From: JAAXKN01 sp036261625
GTDB lineage: Bacteria > Bacteroidota > Ignavibacteria > Ignavibacteriales > SURF-24
Reading direction: 5' to 3'
Length of the DNA: 64,000 bases
Assembly: GCA_036261625.1 (NCBI GenBank)
Contig: DATAKL010000063.1
Coordinates: 21,704-85,703, forward strand
The notes beneath the pieces are model-generated. The model was given only the letters and a program-made list of their open reading frames with translations. It was not told the origin of the DNA and made no database searches. Position numbers and translations under genes: made by a program. Shown piece after piece: positions 46,170 through 55,206 of this stretch; the first letter of the stretch is position 1; each line of letters opens with the position of its first letter.

Positions 46170-46226
46170 TTGAAAGAAGTAAAAGCAATAATCCGCTCCT
46201 TCAATAAAAAGATCCGGGTATTTTGA
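46170..46226 (+). pseudogene. Possible remnant of a PII-family gene (5' end only)
   Basis: A TTG codon with AAGAAGGG upstream begins 18 codons reading 'MKEVKAIIRSFNKKIRVF' (with TTG read as Met), then TGA. The first eleven residues match the invariant start of GlnB/GlnK-like PII proteins (MKEVKAIIRPF). No further PII sequence follows. A PII subgroup (PII-NG) is known to be linked to CusABC-type efflux genes, which supports a truncated relict at this spot. The match is short, so this is a hypothesis. Confidence 0.4.
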
Positions 46227-46349
46227 AAAATTTATAGTTTGAACATAAAATGAATCTTTTTAAATTTAAAAATCAACCGGAGAATAGTCAGGAATTTGGG
46301 AAAAGCGCAGAAAGTAGAAATGAGGTGAAGTAAACGGAAAGGTTACATT

Positions 46350-47249
46350 ATGCAGAATGGTAATAATCATTCACATCAAATGAGCAGTTATAATAAAGCT
46401 TTCGGCTTCGGAATAGCATTAAATATAGTTTATGTCGGCATTGAAGTGTTTTACGGACTCCTTGTAAACTCAATGGCCCTGATTGCAGATGCCGGTCATA
46501 ATTTAAGCGATGTGCTGGGACTTATACTAGCCTGGGGGGCTTCATACCTTGCCAGTACGACTCCCACTTCTACCAGAACCTACGGCCTCAGAAAGTCAAC
46601 CATACTCTCAGCCCTGTTTAACGCAATTATTCTGCTGATTGCCATAGGAGCAATAACGGTTGAATCTATAAGGAAGTTTTCCTCACCCGAACCTGTTCAG
46701 GGTTCAGTAATGATGATTGTAGCAGGAATAGGAATAATTGTAAATGCGCTGACTGCCTACCTGTTTGTGAAAGGGAAAGAAAGAGACATCAATATCAAGG
46801 GAGCATTTCTGCATATGGCAGCCGATGCCGGTGTATCGGCAGGAGTTGTAGCTGCAGGTCTGCTGATCATAATAACGGGATGGCTCTGGCTGGATCCTGT
46901 AATCAGCCTGGTTATTGTTTTGGCAATTACCCTCAGCACCTGGAGTTTACTAAAAGATTCACTCCACCTGTCAATGGATGCCGTACCAAGAAACATTGAT
47001 GTAGGACAAGTTAAAAGCTACCTTTTGTCACTGCCGGGAGTAACCGGCGTACATGATCTGCACATTTGGGCCATGAGCACCACTGAGACAGCTTTAACCG
47101 CGCATCTGGTAAGTGAGAGCAAGGACAATCATAACAAGCTGCTTAATGATATAGGCGAAGCGCTGCACTCAAATTTTGAAATTGAACATATAACTATTCA
47201 GTTTGAAGACAGAATCGGGCTGAATGAATGCAGTAATGGAAAAGTATAA
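46350..47249 (+). CDS. Cation diffusion facilitator metal exporter
   Basis: The 299-residue protein has six transmembrane helices and a C-terminal metal-binding domain. The HxxxD sites of the CzcD/ZitB group are in TM2 ('ADAGHNLSDV') and TM5 ('LHMAADAGVSAG'). The tail 'VTGVHDLHIWAMSTTETALTAHLV' is the ferredoxin-like domain. It exports Zn, Co or Cd from the cytoplasm, complementing the RND pump. A terminator separates it from the pump gene, so it has its own promoter in 46230-46345. Confidence 0.95.
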   Translation: MQNGNNHSHQMSSYNKAFGFGIALNIVYVGIEVFYGLLVNSMALIADAGHNLSDVLGLILAWGASYLASTTPTSTRTYGLRKSTILSALFNAIILLIAIGAITVESIRKFSSPEPVQGSVMMIVAGIGIIVNALTAYLFVKGKERDINIKGAFLHMAADAGVSAGVVAAGLLIIITGWLWLDPVISLVIVLAITLSTWSLLKDSLHLSMDAVPRNIDVGQVKSYLLSLPGVTGVHDLHIWAMSTTETALTAHLVSESKDNHNKLLNDIGEALHSNFEIEHITIQFEDRIGLNECSNGKV

Positions 47250-47460
47250 GCACTTCATTTTATTCCACTTCATTTAAATCCGTCATTTTACCTCCATAGA
47301 ATTCATTCAGGCTGATGTTAAATGTGTCATCCGGGGCCTGAAATGATGCATAAAATTACAATTAATTTCGTAAGTTTGAATGTCCTGATTGGAATCAGCT
47401 TTCCACTCTCCTGCGGGACCTGTAAAATGCATAGAATAACTTTCCAGCGGATCTTTGTTT

Positions 47461-48558
47461 ATGAAAAAAATATATTTTCTTCTTTTTTTCTTAAGTCTCA
47501 TTCTGGCCTCCTGCAGCAAGGAGGATAAGAGTGTCACTCCGCCCGAGGTAAACGCCGTTGTCAACGGCAGAATATCGGTCCCGGGTGAAACAATTTCCTT
47601 TGCCTCCATTAAGCTGGATAATGATCCAAAGCAGAGTACCTCTTCCAGGAACGGAACCTTTGAGTTCTACGGTGTCCCGAACGGGGAACATACGCTTTCA
47701 GTTGTCAGCGTTCTTAACAGCGGGGCGAGCATTACAAAAACCATTACTTTCAGCGTCAATTTCAACAATGTGGATTTAGGGATAATCGTTCTTCCGAGAC
47801 CCTCAAATATTGCAGTGCTGGATTCCGTGTCGAAAGCCGGATCTTTAACTTTGAAGTGGAACAGGTCGGCAGATCCTGCCTTTAAGGAATATTCTCTTTA
47901 CAGGAAGAGCTCGCCGGATGTTGATGAAGTAAGCGGAGAGCTGATCTTTCACAGCGCATCTCCTACAGATACAGTTTTCTCCGACACCTATGAAAGCGGC
48001 GTAACAAAGTATTACAGAGTATACGCCCGCACCTCCACCGGTGCCCTTTACACCGGGAACGTTCAGGGCGTGAATATTCCTCCCCTGCCTCCATTGTCAA
48101 ATGGGAACTTTGAACAGACAAAAAACGGAAGAATGCCCGACGGGTGGACTTATAATAATCAGGGTGTTCCCACTTACAGCTATATAAACCTTTCCACAAG
48201 TGAAGTTAAGGAAGGGAAATACAGCGTGGAACTTAACTGGACAGATTCCATTGCGAACTATTCGCACATGGCAAATCTGTATCAGAAACTGGTAACTTCA
48301 AGCCTCGTTGCCGGCAAGACGTATAAATTTTCCTTCTGGATAAAGTCAGAGGTGGGCAAGGCAGTTGTGTCTCTTTACATTAACGATGTTGGAACGGATC
48401 TGGAAATACCTTCCGGGCAGGACTGGACAGAAATGTCGTACACTTTCAAGATGTCGAGCGATATAAAAGACATGCGCATTGAAATTATTTCATCCGAGAA
48501 AGCCGGCCCGCGCCTAAAGGCATGGGTGGACGATATGAAGCTTGAGGCTGTGGATTAA
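47461..48558 (+). CDS. Lipoprotein with regulatory-like, fibronectin-III and carbohydrate-binding-like domains
   Basis: About 365 residues. 'KKIYFLLFFLSLILASCSKE' is a lipoprotein signal. Residues ~30-105 resemble the carboxypeptidase regulatory-like fold ('VNGRISVPGETISFASIKLDND...GTFEFYGVPNGEHTLSV'), ~110-205 a fibronectin-III domain ('LTLKWNRSADPAFKEYSLYRKSS', 'YRVYARTSTG') and ~215-365 a carbohydrate-binding-module-like jelly roll ('NGNFEQTKNGRMPDGWTYNNQG', 'GKTYKFSFWIKSE', 'KAWVDDMKLEAVD'). It probably sits on the outer membrane and binds polysaccharide. The ATG at 47461 is used. Confidence 0.85.
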   Translation: MKKIYFLLFFLSLILASCSKEDKSVTPPEVNAVVNGRISVPGETISFASIKLDNDPKQSTSSRNGTFEFYGVPNGEHTLSVVSVLNSGASITKTITFSVNFNNVDLGIIVLPRPSNIAVLDSVSKAGSLTLKWNRSADPAFKEYSLYRKSSPDVDEVSGELIFHSASPTDTVFSDTYESGVTKYYRVYARTSTGALYTGNVQGVNIPPLPPLSNGNFEQTKNGRMPDGWTYNNQGVPTYSYINLSTSEVKEGKYSVELNWTDSIANYSHMANLYQKLVTSSLVAGKTYKFSFWIKSEVGKAVVSLYINDVGTDLEIPSGQDWTEMSYTFKMSSDIKDMRIEIISSEKAGPRLKAWVDDMKLEAVD

Positions 48559-48563
48559 GGCTT

Positions 48564-48590
48564 TGAATAGCCGCGAGCTTCAGCTCGTGA
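48564..48590. repeat. Solo REP hairpin next to REPIN copy 6
   Basis: TGAATAGCCGCGAGCTTCAG followed by CTCGTGA, a single left arm with base changes, starting five bases after the lipoprotein stop. Confidence 0.7.
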
Positions 48591-48606
48591 TGAATGATCC
48601 TTCCCC

Positions 48607-48765
48607 TGAATAGCCACGAGCTTTAGCTCGTGGATTACGCGATCCCCCTCCCGTTCGGGCTTTAGCCCCAGATTCCCGGACGGAGGATCTGTGGCTAAAG
48701 CCACGGTTTTTTTATTCCGTTTCCCACGACCTGAAGGTCGTGGCTAGTCAGTCGTGAGCTAGTCA
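48607..48765. repeat. REPIN-like hairpin repeat, copy 6, with duplicated right end
   Basis: Full element 48607-48750 with ends TGAATAGCC and GGCTAGTCA, then a 15-base duplicate GTCGTGAGCTAGTCA. Confidence 0.85.
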
Positions 48766-48775
48766 GTTATGAAAA

Positions 48776-48800
48776 AGGCTGCCGTTTGAAAGGCAGCCTT
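48776..48800 (-). terminator. Terminator of the endonuclease I gene
   Basis: AAGGCTGCC and GGCAGCCTT form a 9-bp stem; on the minus strand it is followed by TTTTC, eleven bases past the stop. Confidence 0.85.
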
Positions 48801-48810
48801 GGAGAAAAAA

Positions 48811-51084
48811 TCACTTCAAAAGAATGAGCTTTCTGGTAGATGTGTAGCGGCCTGCTTCAAGACGGTAGAAATATATCCCGCTTGGAAGACTTGAGCCGTT
48901 AAATTTCACCGAGTGCGTGCCTGCAGACTGATAGCCGTTTACAAGGCTAGCCACTTCAACGCCTATTGCATTATAAACCTTAATTGCAACATGGGTGTTT
49001 TCATTTAATCCGTACGAAATTACCGCCTCAGGGTTGCAGGGGTTGGGATAACTCTGCGCAAGGTACATTGTCTTTGGAACTGTAGGCTTTATATCCTCAA
49101 CAGCATCCGTTGCAGTATAAGGCGCCCACTGAACGTCATCAATTGTTACCTGGCCTGAAGAGGCATTTAGCTGCTGGAACCTTAAAGTAAATGTTCCGGG
49201 AACATTTACTGTTATCGGGCCTGAATCCAATATCACTCCCTGCTGAGAGCTTGAAGTAACAGCAGATACAAGCTTATCGTTAACATAAACACCTAGGTTT
49301 ACATTTGAACTCCAGGCCTGCATATACTTAAAGTTGAGAGTTCCGCATCCGCCCTGAATGAGCCCCGAAGTAACATTTGCCAGCGCGTCTTTCCTAAGTA
49401 GAGGCGATGGCGCAGTTATCTGCTTGGTAGGGTCTCCGGAACACACTACATACTGCCACGTGGAGCCGTCTTTTCCCTTGAAGCTGCTCGTATTATACTG
49501 GCTGGTTTTTTCGGTGAAATTTGCAAAATCTTCAGCTCCGCCTCCCTGTGAAGTGCCGTCGTTGTCCAGTATGGAAAGCTTAAAAGTTGATGGGAGTGCG
49601 ACTGAAGTAAAATAGCCGCCTGAGGGATTTTGAAGCCTGAAGGTAATATCCTGTGCACCCGTATAGACAGTATTATCTGTTATGGTTAAGGTAACAAGCT
49701 GAGGATCACTGCTGCCGGCAGGGAAAGTGACCGTCTGAGTCTTAAATCCATTTAGATATATGCTGCTTCCGTAAGAAAGTGCCACGTCAACAGAAGTTGG
49801 GTTGACAGAACTCGGGTTTGAAATAGAAACGCTGAGTTTATATGTATCGCCTTCATTGACAGTAATTTTTGTGGCGGTAAAATAAACCGTAGTCGGTGCT
49901 GATCCCGTTGTTTTGGCAGTAAGATGGGGAACAACAGCACAGGTTTTATAATTTATCTGGTTTCCGGTGCCGTTATAGGAATATACAGTAAAATAATAAG
50001 TTGTTCCCGATCTAAGACCGCATATCTGTAGCGAATCGCCTGAAGAGGCTGAAGTGTTAAAGACTCCCCTTCCGTCCAGAACATTACTGTCATCGGTATA
50101 AACCACGCCGTCCATCGGAATGAAATAATTATCCTTAGCATAAACCTGCACGAGGTAGCCCGAAGGAGCCTGCACACCGTCTAAAGGTTTAGTCCATTTC
50201 AGTGTAATAGAACTGTCCTTTACATTTGCCGTAATATTTGAAGGATAGTTCTCAGGTTCCGTGGCAAAAGCAGGATTTAATGGAGAAAGATTATGGAAAT
50301 TTATATAGTTAACATATTCCGGGTGATCTACAAAAGGGTTTCTGTTTTTCTGAATGCTCTGAACATAATTATCCCTGTCCACTTCCCACTTGTCGGGCGG
50401 GTCCTGGCGGTTCCAAGCAAGGAGGGTATCCAAGTTCTCTGGGGCTTCACCAAAAGAAGGAAGAGTCACACTGTTCAGGTGGTCGAAAGTCCAGTCGCCT
50501 CTTACACCGTTATATTTAAGTGACATATAGAGCAGAGCTCTTGCGGCATCGCCCTTATGGGCATTTCTCGGTTCAAAGATTTGCCTGTTCTGAGCATCCG
50601 GACCCATTTTGCATTCGAGGAATGTGTAGGTCACACTTGGAGGAACTCCCAGAGGGTGGTTGCTTCTTTTGCCGTTGGCTTTATCCTGATCTGCCGGAAA
50701 GAGGTGATGCTGATCGGAATATTCATCTCCTGATTCATCTTTGTTATTCTGGTAAGCAGGCATCCAGCTGAAGCACCAGGTATGTTCACGGCTGTAGGGG
50801 ATCCAGGCAAAAGGAGGCGAATAGACATAATTTTCGCCCGAGTAGACGCAGGTTACAACTTTCTTGCCGTCGGAAGTATCCCTGGATACAAAAGGAATCA
50901 TAGTTGTTTTATAATCATCATAAGTCCACTTCTGGTAAGGGCTTCTGATACGTGCCTGCAGGTCCTGTATAAAAGTAGGGCTGGATGTTGATATCAGGTC
51001 GTAGTAAGTGCCCGCCTGGGCAAACAATGATGAAGAAAAGATAATAAAAAATAACAGTATGCGTATTGTAAAATTTTTTTTCAA
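48811..51084 (-). CDS. Exported endonuclease I with Calx-beta and T9SS sorting domain
   Basis: The 757-residue protein has a signal peptide ('RILLFFIIFSSSLFAQ'), an endonuclease I/His-Me-finger domain (residues ~25-265: 'REHTWCFSW', 'DEYSDQHHLFPADQDKANGKRSNHPLG', 'GDAARALLYMSLKY'), a fibronectin-III-like domain (~280-390), a Calx-beta-like domain (~400-510), a discoidin/lectin-like beta domain (~520-660) and a T9SS domain ('SYPNPCNPEAVI' to 'RKLILLK'). It likely degrades extracellular nucleic acid for nutrient or phosphate supply. The His-Me residues are intact. Confidence 0.92.
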   Translation of the reverse strand: MKKNFTIRILLFFIIFSSSLFAQAGTYYDLISTSSPTFIQDLQARIRSPYQKWTYDDYKTTMIPFVSRDTSDGKKVVTCVYSGENYVYSPPFAWIPYSREHTWCFSWMPAYQNNKDESGDEYSDQHHLFPADQDKANGKRSNHPLGVPPSVTYTFLECKMGPDAQNRQIFEPRNAHKGDAARALLYMSLKYNGVRGDWTFDHLNSVTLPSFGEAPENLDTLLAWNRQDPPDKWEVDRDNYVQSIQKNRNPFVDHPEYVNYINFHNLSPLNPAFATEPENYPSNITANVKDSSITLKWTKPLDGVQAPSGYLVQVYAKDNYFIPMDGVVYTDDSNVLDGRGVFNTSASSGDSLQICGLRSGTTYYFTVYSYNGTGNQINYKTCAVVPHLTAKTTGSAPTTVYFTATKITVNEGDTYKLSVSISNPSSVNPTSVDVALSYGSSIYLNGFKTQTVTFPAGSSDPQLVTLTITDNTVYTGAQDITFRLQNPSGGYFTSVALPSTFKLSILDNDGTSQGGGAEDFANFTEKTSQYNTSSFKGKDGSTWQYVVCSGDPTKQITAPSPLLRKDALANVTSGLIQGGCGTLNFKYMQAWSSNVNLGVYVNDKLVSAVTSSSQQGVILDSGPITVNVPGTFTLRFQQLNASSGQVTIDDVQWAPYTATDAVEDIKPTVPKTMYLAQSYPNPCNPEAVISYGLNENTHVAIKVYNAIGVEVASLVNGYQSAGTHSVKFNGSSLPSGIYFYRLEAGRYTSTRKLILLK

Positions 51085-51233
51085 ATTACTCCCCTAGGTC
51101 ATTATAAATAAATAGCTTAACATCGGGAGTAAACATACAACAATTAATCTGAGAGGTCAAGAAAGAGTGATTATTAATTATCTTCCCTTCTTCTACCTGG
51201 AGTCCATAGCTAATCAATCAGGATCTTTTCTTA

Positions 51234-51272
51234 TGGATAGCCATAACCCTCCGCGGAGGTCCGGGTTAGTCA
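51234..51272. repeat. Degenerate REP hairpin
   Basis: TGGATAGCC, the hairpin ACCCTCCGCGGAGGT and GGGTTAGTCA match the outer ends found at 37473-37504. Confidence 0.65.
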
Positions 51273-51359
51273 GTGGAATAAATGCAAATGTTTTGATAAT
51301 TTTGGCTGCATAAATTGGCTTTAATACAGAATCATAAATACAATACGGGATCGGTTCTT

Positions 51360-52475
51360 TTGAAAAATTTACGCTTACAGCTTCCGCTATTTATTTTCAC
51401 GCTGTTACTCCTGCAGGCATCTTTTATATCTGCTCAAAACAGTAAATCTCAGGAAATTGACAAATTATTAACCGAGTACTACAATACAGGGAAATTCCAG
51501 GGCTCTGTACTTATCGGCGACGACTCGGGCATATTGTACGAAAAAGGCTTCGGGTATGCCAATATTGAACTCGGCGTTCCGAACACCCCGGAAACAAAAT
51601 TCAGAATAGCCTCTCTTACCAAATCCTTTACCTCTCTTCTGGTAATGCAGGAAGTGGAGGAAGGAAGAATTAAGTTAAACGCAAAAGTTACGAGCTATAT
51701 TCCTGATTATCCCAGTAAAAACGGGAGCAGAATTACAATACATAACCTGCTTTCCCACACCTCGGGCATAGGGCATTACGACTTTGTGCCGCACTTTTTC
51801 CAGTACTACAGCTTTATTCCATACAGCCATACCGATTTTATAAAACTTTTCTGGGACCGTCCCCTTCTTTTTGATCCCGGAACAAAGTACCAGTATTCAA
51901 GCTTTAACTATTATCTACTGGGAGTAATTCTTGAGAAGGTAACTGGTGAAAGCTATGATGAGCTTGTAAGGAAAAGAATTTTCGACAGGCTCGGAATGAA
52001 GAATACTGCTGTTGACGATCAGAGAAAGATTGAGAAAAACAGGGCATCGGGATATGAAAAAACAGAGGCAGGCTATCAGAATGCCACATACCGCAATATG
52101 TCTACAGCACTTGCAACCGGAGACATTATTTCGACCGTGAAGGATCTTTATCTGTGGGACAGGGCTTTATATACAGATAAACTTCTTCCCGCTAGAATGC
52201 GCGAGCTGATGTTCACTCCGAACCTCGGGGGTTACGGCTACGGCTGGGAAAGTAAAAAGCTGACTCTTTCGGACGGGACAACCTCGCGCGTTGTGTCCCA
52301 CGTGGGGAACATGTACGGGTTTCTTTCCATTATGACGCGCTATCTGGACAAACACGCCGTAATTATCCTCCTCTCGAATTCAGGCAAATCTGATATTTAC
52401 GGAATTACAAATGCACTGCAGAATGTTCTCTTCAGCAAGCCTCAAATGGCAAAGAAAGAGCTGCCTGCACAGTAG
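51360..52475 (+). CDS. Exported serine hydrolase (class C beta-lactamase/DD-peptidase family)
   Basis: About 371 residues. The signal peptide is 'LQLPLFIFTLLLLQASFISAQ'. The SxxK motif is in 'IASLTKSFTSLLV', the YxN-type motif reads 'YQYSSFNYYLLG' with Ser in place of the usual Asn, and the third region is 'VVSHVGNMYGFLSIMTR' (H-x-G). It is more probably an esterase or peptidase than a resistance enzyme. No ATG precedes the signal peptide, so the TTG at 51360 is proposed; another TTG at 51315 would add 15 residues that do not resemble a signal. Confidence 0.85.
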   Translation: MKNLRLQLPLFIFTLLLLQASFISAQNSKSQEIDKLLTEYYNTGKFQGSVLIGDDSGILYEKGFGYANIELGVPNTPETKFRIASLTKSFTSLLVMQEVEEGRIKLNAKVTSYIPDYPSKNGSRITIHNLLSHTSGIGHYDFVPHFFQYYSFIPYSHTDFIKLFWDRPLLFDPGTKYQYSSFNYYLLGVILEKVTGESYDELVRKRIFDRLGMKNTAVDDQRKIEKNRASGYEKTEAGYQNATYRNMSTALATGDIISTVKDLYLWDRALYTDKLLPARMRELMFTPNLGGYGYGWESKKLTLSDGTTSRVVSHVGNMYGFLSIMTRYLDKHAVIILLSNSGKSDIYGITNALQNVLFSKPQMAKKELPAQ

Positions 52476-52503
52476 CAGCTTAAAGCTTTTGTATGAACAA
52501 ACG

Positions 52504-52538
52504 AAAACCTCATTTTCTAATGAAAATTGAGGTTTTTT
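52504..52538 (+). terminator. Terminator of the serine hydrolase gene
   Basis: AAAACCTCATTTTC and GAAAATTGAGGTTTT form a long stem with a 4-base loop and a T-run. Confidence 0.85.
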
Positions 52539-52661
52539 AATTTTAAACCCGCAGGACAAATTGACTTGCAGATAATAATTAAATTGTCTAACCTGAAAAG
52601 AGCTATGGGAAAGGAGAAACTTTACAAATAAGTCATCCTAAAACAATAAAGGAGAAATAAA

Positions 52662-53345
52662 ATGATAAATATAAATCGCATTCCTAAAATTCTGTGGTTC
52701 GTTGTTATGTTCTTATTCATAAGCATTGCTGCATATGGGCAGGATACTTCGAAGGTGCCTTCATCGGCATATCCGTCGTCGACCCCGTCGACATATCCGT
52801 CTACACCTCAGTCGACAAATCCGTCAGGATATCCGTCAACGGCTCCCTCGACATCCACGCAGTCAACCCAGTCGCCCAGGTCGCAGGATCTGTCATTTAA
52901 TGCCCAGGCTGCAAAGCTTGCCAACGAACTGGTGACAATGACCGGCATATCGACTGACAAGGCTCCCGATGTAGTAAAAGTCCTGAAGGATTACCGCGAT
53001 GATTTAGCTGATGCAAGAGCCAAGTACCTGGAGAAGCATCCGAATGCAAATCTGGATCAGGAAACCACGGGAAGCAGCACTGGCAGCTCAGCTAATGTCA
53101 ACATGAAAGGCATACTGGGGAATAATGTTGATAAGTATTACGCCGGTGCAAGTTCTGACTTAATGTCGGATTACAAAGATGCCGACAAGAGTGCCGACAA
53201 AAAAATCAAGAAAATATTCGACAATGACGTTCAGACTTCGCGTTATGAACAGAGCAAGGGCCAGTGGTGGAGTGATGTAAAGGATCAGGTATTCTCATCA
53301 TTGAAGCAATCTTCGCAGTACCAGAATCAGAATGAAACCAAATAA
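52662..53345 (+). CDS. Exported protein with a Ser/Thr/Pro-rich tract of unknown function
   Basis: The 227-residue protein has a signal peptide ('ILWFVVMFLFISIAAYGQ'), a low-complexity segment (residues ~30-75) built from YPST/NPS/YPS units, and a charged helical C-terminal half containing 'LVTMTGISTDKAPDVVKVLKDYRDDLADARAKYLEK'. The repeat units are GC-rich and the DNA repeats 'CCGTC(G/A)AC' may promote slippage. I recognise no family. GGAG at 52651-52654 precedes the ATG. It is flanked by terminators and so is monocistronic. Confidence 0.8.
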   Translation: MININRIPKILWFVVMFLFISIAAYGQDTSKVPSSAYPSSTPSTYPSTPQSTNPSGYPSTAPSTSTQSTQSPRSQDLSFNAQAAKLANELVTMTGISTDKAPDVVKVLKDYRDDLADARAKYLEKHPNANLDQETTGSSTGSSANVNMKGILGNNVDKYYAGASSDLMSDYKDADKSADKKIKKIFDNDVQTSRYEQSKGQWWSDVKDQVFSSLKQSSQYQNQNETK

Positions 53346-53350
53346 AGATT

Positions 53351-53403
53351 AAAGCAAAAACCTGGGGAACGTGAAATACCGGTTCTCAGGTTTTTGCTTT
53401 TTG
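53351..53403. terminator. Long-stem terminator, possibly bidirectional
   Basis: AAAGCAAAAACCTG pairs with CAGGTTTTTGCTTT with inner extension to AAC/GTT, followed by T5. It separates the plus-strand gene from the convergent methyltransferase gene. Confidence 0.85.
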
Positions 53404-53448
53404 AGGTCGATCTTTGTAATTAAAACGGCTTATCGCCCGGGAGAAATT

Positions 53449-54285
53449 TTATTTTTTAACTGCACTCAGTGTCACAAAAGGAACCGTAAGAGACCACTCC
53501 CCTTTATTACTGCTTATGAGGTTCATTCTGTTTTCAATTTCACAAAACACATCCTGCACCCTGTCGTCGGGCACGAGGGAAAGCCAGTGGTTCATAAAAT
53601 TATTCCGGATGAAGGGATACTCAAACATTGCCGTTCCGTCGGTAAATCTGTATGTAAAGGATTCTGTTTTTGCCTCAGATAATTCAAAGCCGTTATTTAC
53701 AAGCAGTTCTTCAATTTCTTCTACGGGAAGGCGTTTTTTATGTATATGCTCTTTCACCTCGGGAATAAGGCCGCCCAGATGAAAGTCACTGAGAACATCC
53801 ATGAAAATGCTGTAGAATTCAATCATGGTTTCAGGCAGGTTTACCGTTGCAGCGAACTGCGCGCCGGGCTTTGCAATTCTGCTGCACTCGCTGAGAACTT
53901 TACTTAAGTCCTGAACGTTGTTGATTCCGTTATTTGACATTATTAAATCCACGTATGCCTCCGGAAGCGGAACGTTTTCAGCAACGCCCAGAATCAGCTC
54001 AATGTTTTCGAGTCCGAGAGTCTGTATTTTATTTTGGGTTATCCGGAAGGCATCTTCCCAGGGGTCGATGCCGTATATTTTCGAGGATTTCCCGAGCCTT
54101 ACGGCAGCTTCAATCAGGGGGAACCCGAATCCGAAGCCGATATCCAGAACATTCATTCCGGGTTTAATTCTGATTACATCCAGCAGTTTAAGACCGAAAG
54201 GGGCCGACCAGAAAGACAGTTCATCGGCCATGGAAAGAGGATCGGTTTCGTTAAGGGTATTCTTTAAGACAGAAAAATCTCTCAT
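53449..54285 (-). CDS. Class I SAM-dependent methyltransferase
   Basis: The 278-residue protein has motif I 'MNVLDIGFGFGFPLIEAAVRLG', the acidic residue after strand 2 in 'IYGIDPWEDA', and 'VDLIMSNNGINNVQDLSKVLSECSRIAKPGAQF' as motifs III and IV. The architecture matches the UbiE/Methyltransf_11 group. The substrate is unknown; the last third is unlike ubiquinone or arsenite methyltransferases. It is monocistronic and transcribed away from the thioredoxin gene. Confidence 0.9.
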   Translation of the reverse strand: MRDFSVLKNTLNETDPLSMADELSFWSAPFGLKLLDVIRIKPGMNVLDIGFGFGFPLIEAAVRLGKSSKIYGIDPWEDAFRITQNKIQTLGLENIELILGVAENVPLPEAYVDLIMSNNGINNVQDLSKVLSECSRIAKPGAQFAATVNLPETMIEFYSIFMDVLSDFHLGGLIPEVKEHIHKKRLPVEEIEELLVNNGFELSEAKTESFTYRFTDGTAMFEYPFIRNNFMNHWLSLVPDDRVQDVFCEIENRMNLISSNKGEWSLTVPFVTLSAVKK

Positions 54286-54480
54286 TTTAATTTCCGTTTA
54301 ATTATGGTAACTGCTGCAGTGAGTAAAGCACATGGTTAAAAAAACTTCTGCAGCGACATACGGAAATTATGAAAAATATTTCTTTATGCAAGAAAAAAGA
54401 AAGATTTCGGTCTGAATCCTTTCGGGCTGTTCTGCATCAGATTTTAATAAAAGCAGGAAATTAAAATAAAAGGTAAATAA

Positions 54481-54873
54481 ATGAATTTTGTTCTAATCGG
54501 GGTTGGTTTTCTCATTTTTGCATTCATTTCCATGCAGCTTCTAATGGTAAGAATGGCAAAAAGATCAAAAGGAGTGCAGATAAACGGCCTCGAAGGAAGC
54601 CTGAAGAATCTGGAGAAGAAGGGCTCACGTGGGCTCGTTTATTTTTACAGTCCTTCATGCGGGGCCTGCAGGGCACAGACACCGATCATAAAAGAGATGC
54701 AGAAGAAATATAAGAATATTTATGATGTGGATATTTCAAGGGATATGAAAACAGCCAGGGTTTTCGGCATTAAGGCCACCCCTACTACCATCAGCGTTCA
54801 GGACGGCATAATTAAAGAAGTTTTACTGGGCGCAAAGGGGAGGCAGACTCTTGAAAAAATTATCCAAAACTAA
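54481..54873 (+). CDS. Membrane-anchored thioredoxin-like protein
   Basis: The 130-residue protein has an N-terminal membrane helix ('LIGVGFLIFAFISMQLLMVRM') and a thioredoxin domain with the active site Cys60-Gly-Ala-Cys63 in 'YFYSPSCGACRAQTP' and the cis-Pro in 'IKATPTTISVQDG'. Such proteins reduce or maturate partner disulfides or cytochromes at the membrane. The DUF1858-like gene follows 23 bases downstream, so they probably act together. Confidence 0.9.
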   Translation: MNFVLIGVGFLIFAFISMQLLMVRMAKRSKGVQINGLEGSLKNLEKKGSRGLVYFYSPSCGACRAQTPIIKEMQKKYKNIYDVDISRDMKTARVFGIKATPTTISVQDGIIKEVLLGAKGRQTLEKIIQN

Positions 54874-54896
54874 AACACGGTTTTAAGAAGAAATAT

Positions 54897-55121
54897 ATGG
54901 TGCAGGTGGAAAAAAGCAATTTAATAGTTGAAATTTTAAGGATGGTGCCCTCATCGCTTCCCTTTCTCATTAAAAAGGGAATCTGCGGCCTCAGCTGCAT
55001 CGATTCAGATATGGGTTCACTTGAAACAATTGCCCGGAGGAAGGGTTTTTCGGACGAGGAAATAGATGCTATTGTGCTTGAAATTAACAGACTCAGCCGG
55101 AATGGCTCCCAGGTAAGTTAA
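54897..55121 (+). CDS. DUF1858-like small cysteine protein
   Basis: The 74-residue protein has the pattern of DUF1858/ScdA-N-like domains: 'IVEILRMVPSSLPFLIKKGICGLSCIDSDMGSLETIARRKGFSDEEIDAIVLEIN'. The two Cys in 'CGLSC' are spaced as the metal- or persulfide-binding Cys of that family. It shares a transcript with the thioredoxin gene, which may keep the cysteines reduced. A terminator follows. Confidence 0.75.
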   Translation: MVQVEKSNLIVEILRMVPSSLPFLIKKGICGLSCIDSDMGSLETIARRKGFSDEEIDAIVLEINRLSRNGSQVS

Positions 55122-55150
55122 AGTTTGTAACAAATACTCCTAAAATAAAT

Positions 55151-55187
55151 AAGCCTCAGAACACATTGCATTCTGAGGCTTTTCTTT
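55151..55187 (+). terminator. Terminator of the thioredoxin operon
   Basis: AAGCCTCAGA and TCTGAGGCTT form a 10-bp stem with T-rich tail; it also faces the convergent gene ending at 55207. Confidence 0.85.
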
Positions 55188-55206
55188 TGTGGTTCAAAAA
55201 GCTGTG

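Noticed and set aside
47322..47528. 68-codon frame before the lipoprotein gene
   Set aside because: It overlaps the start of the well-supported lipoprotein in another frame and has no coding features.
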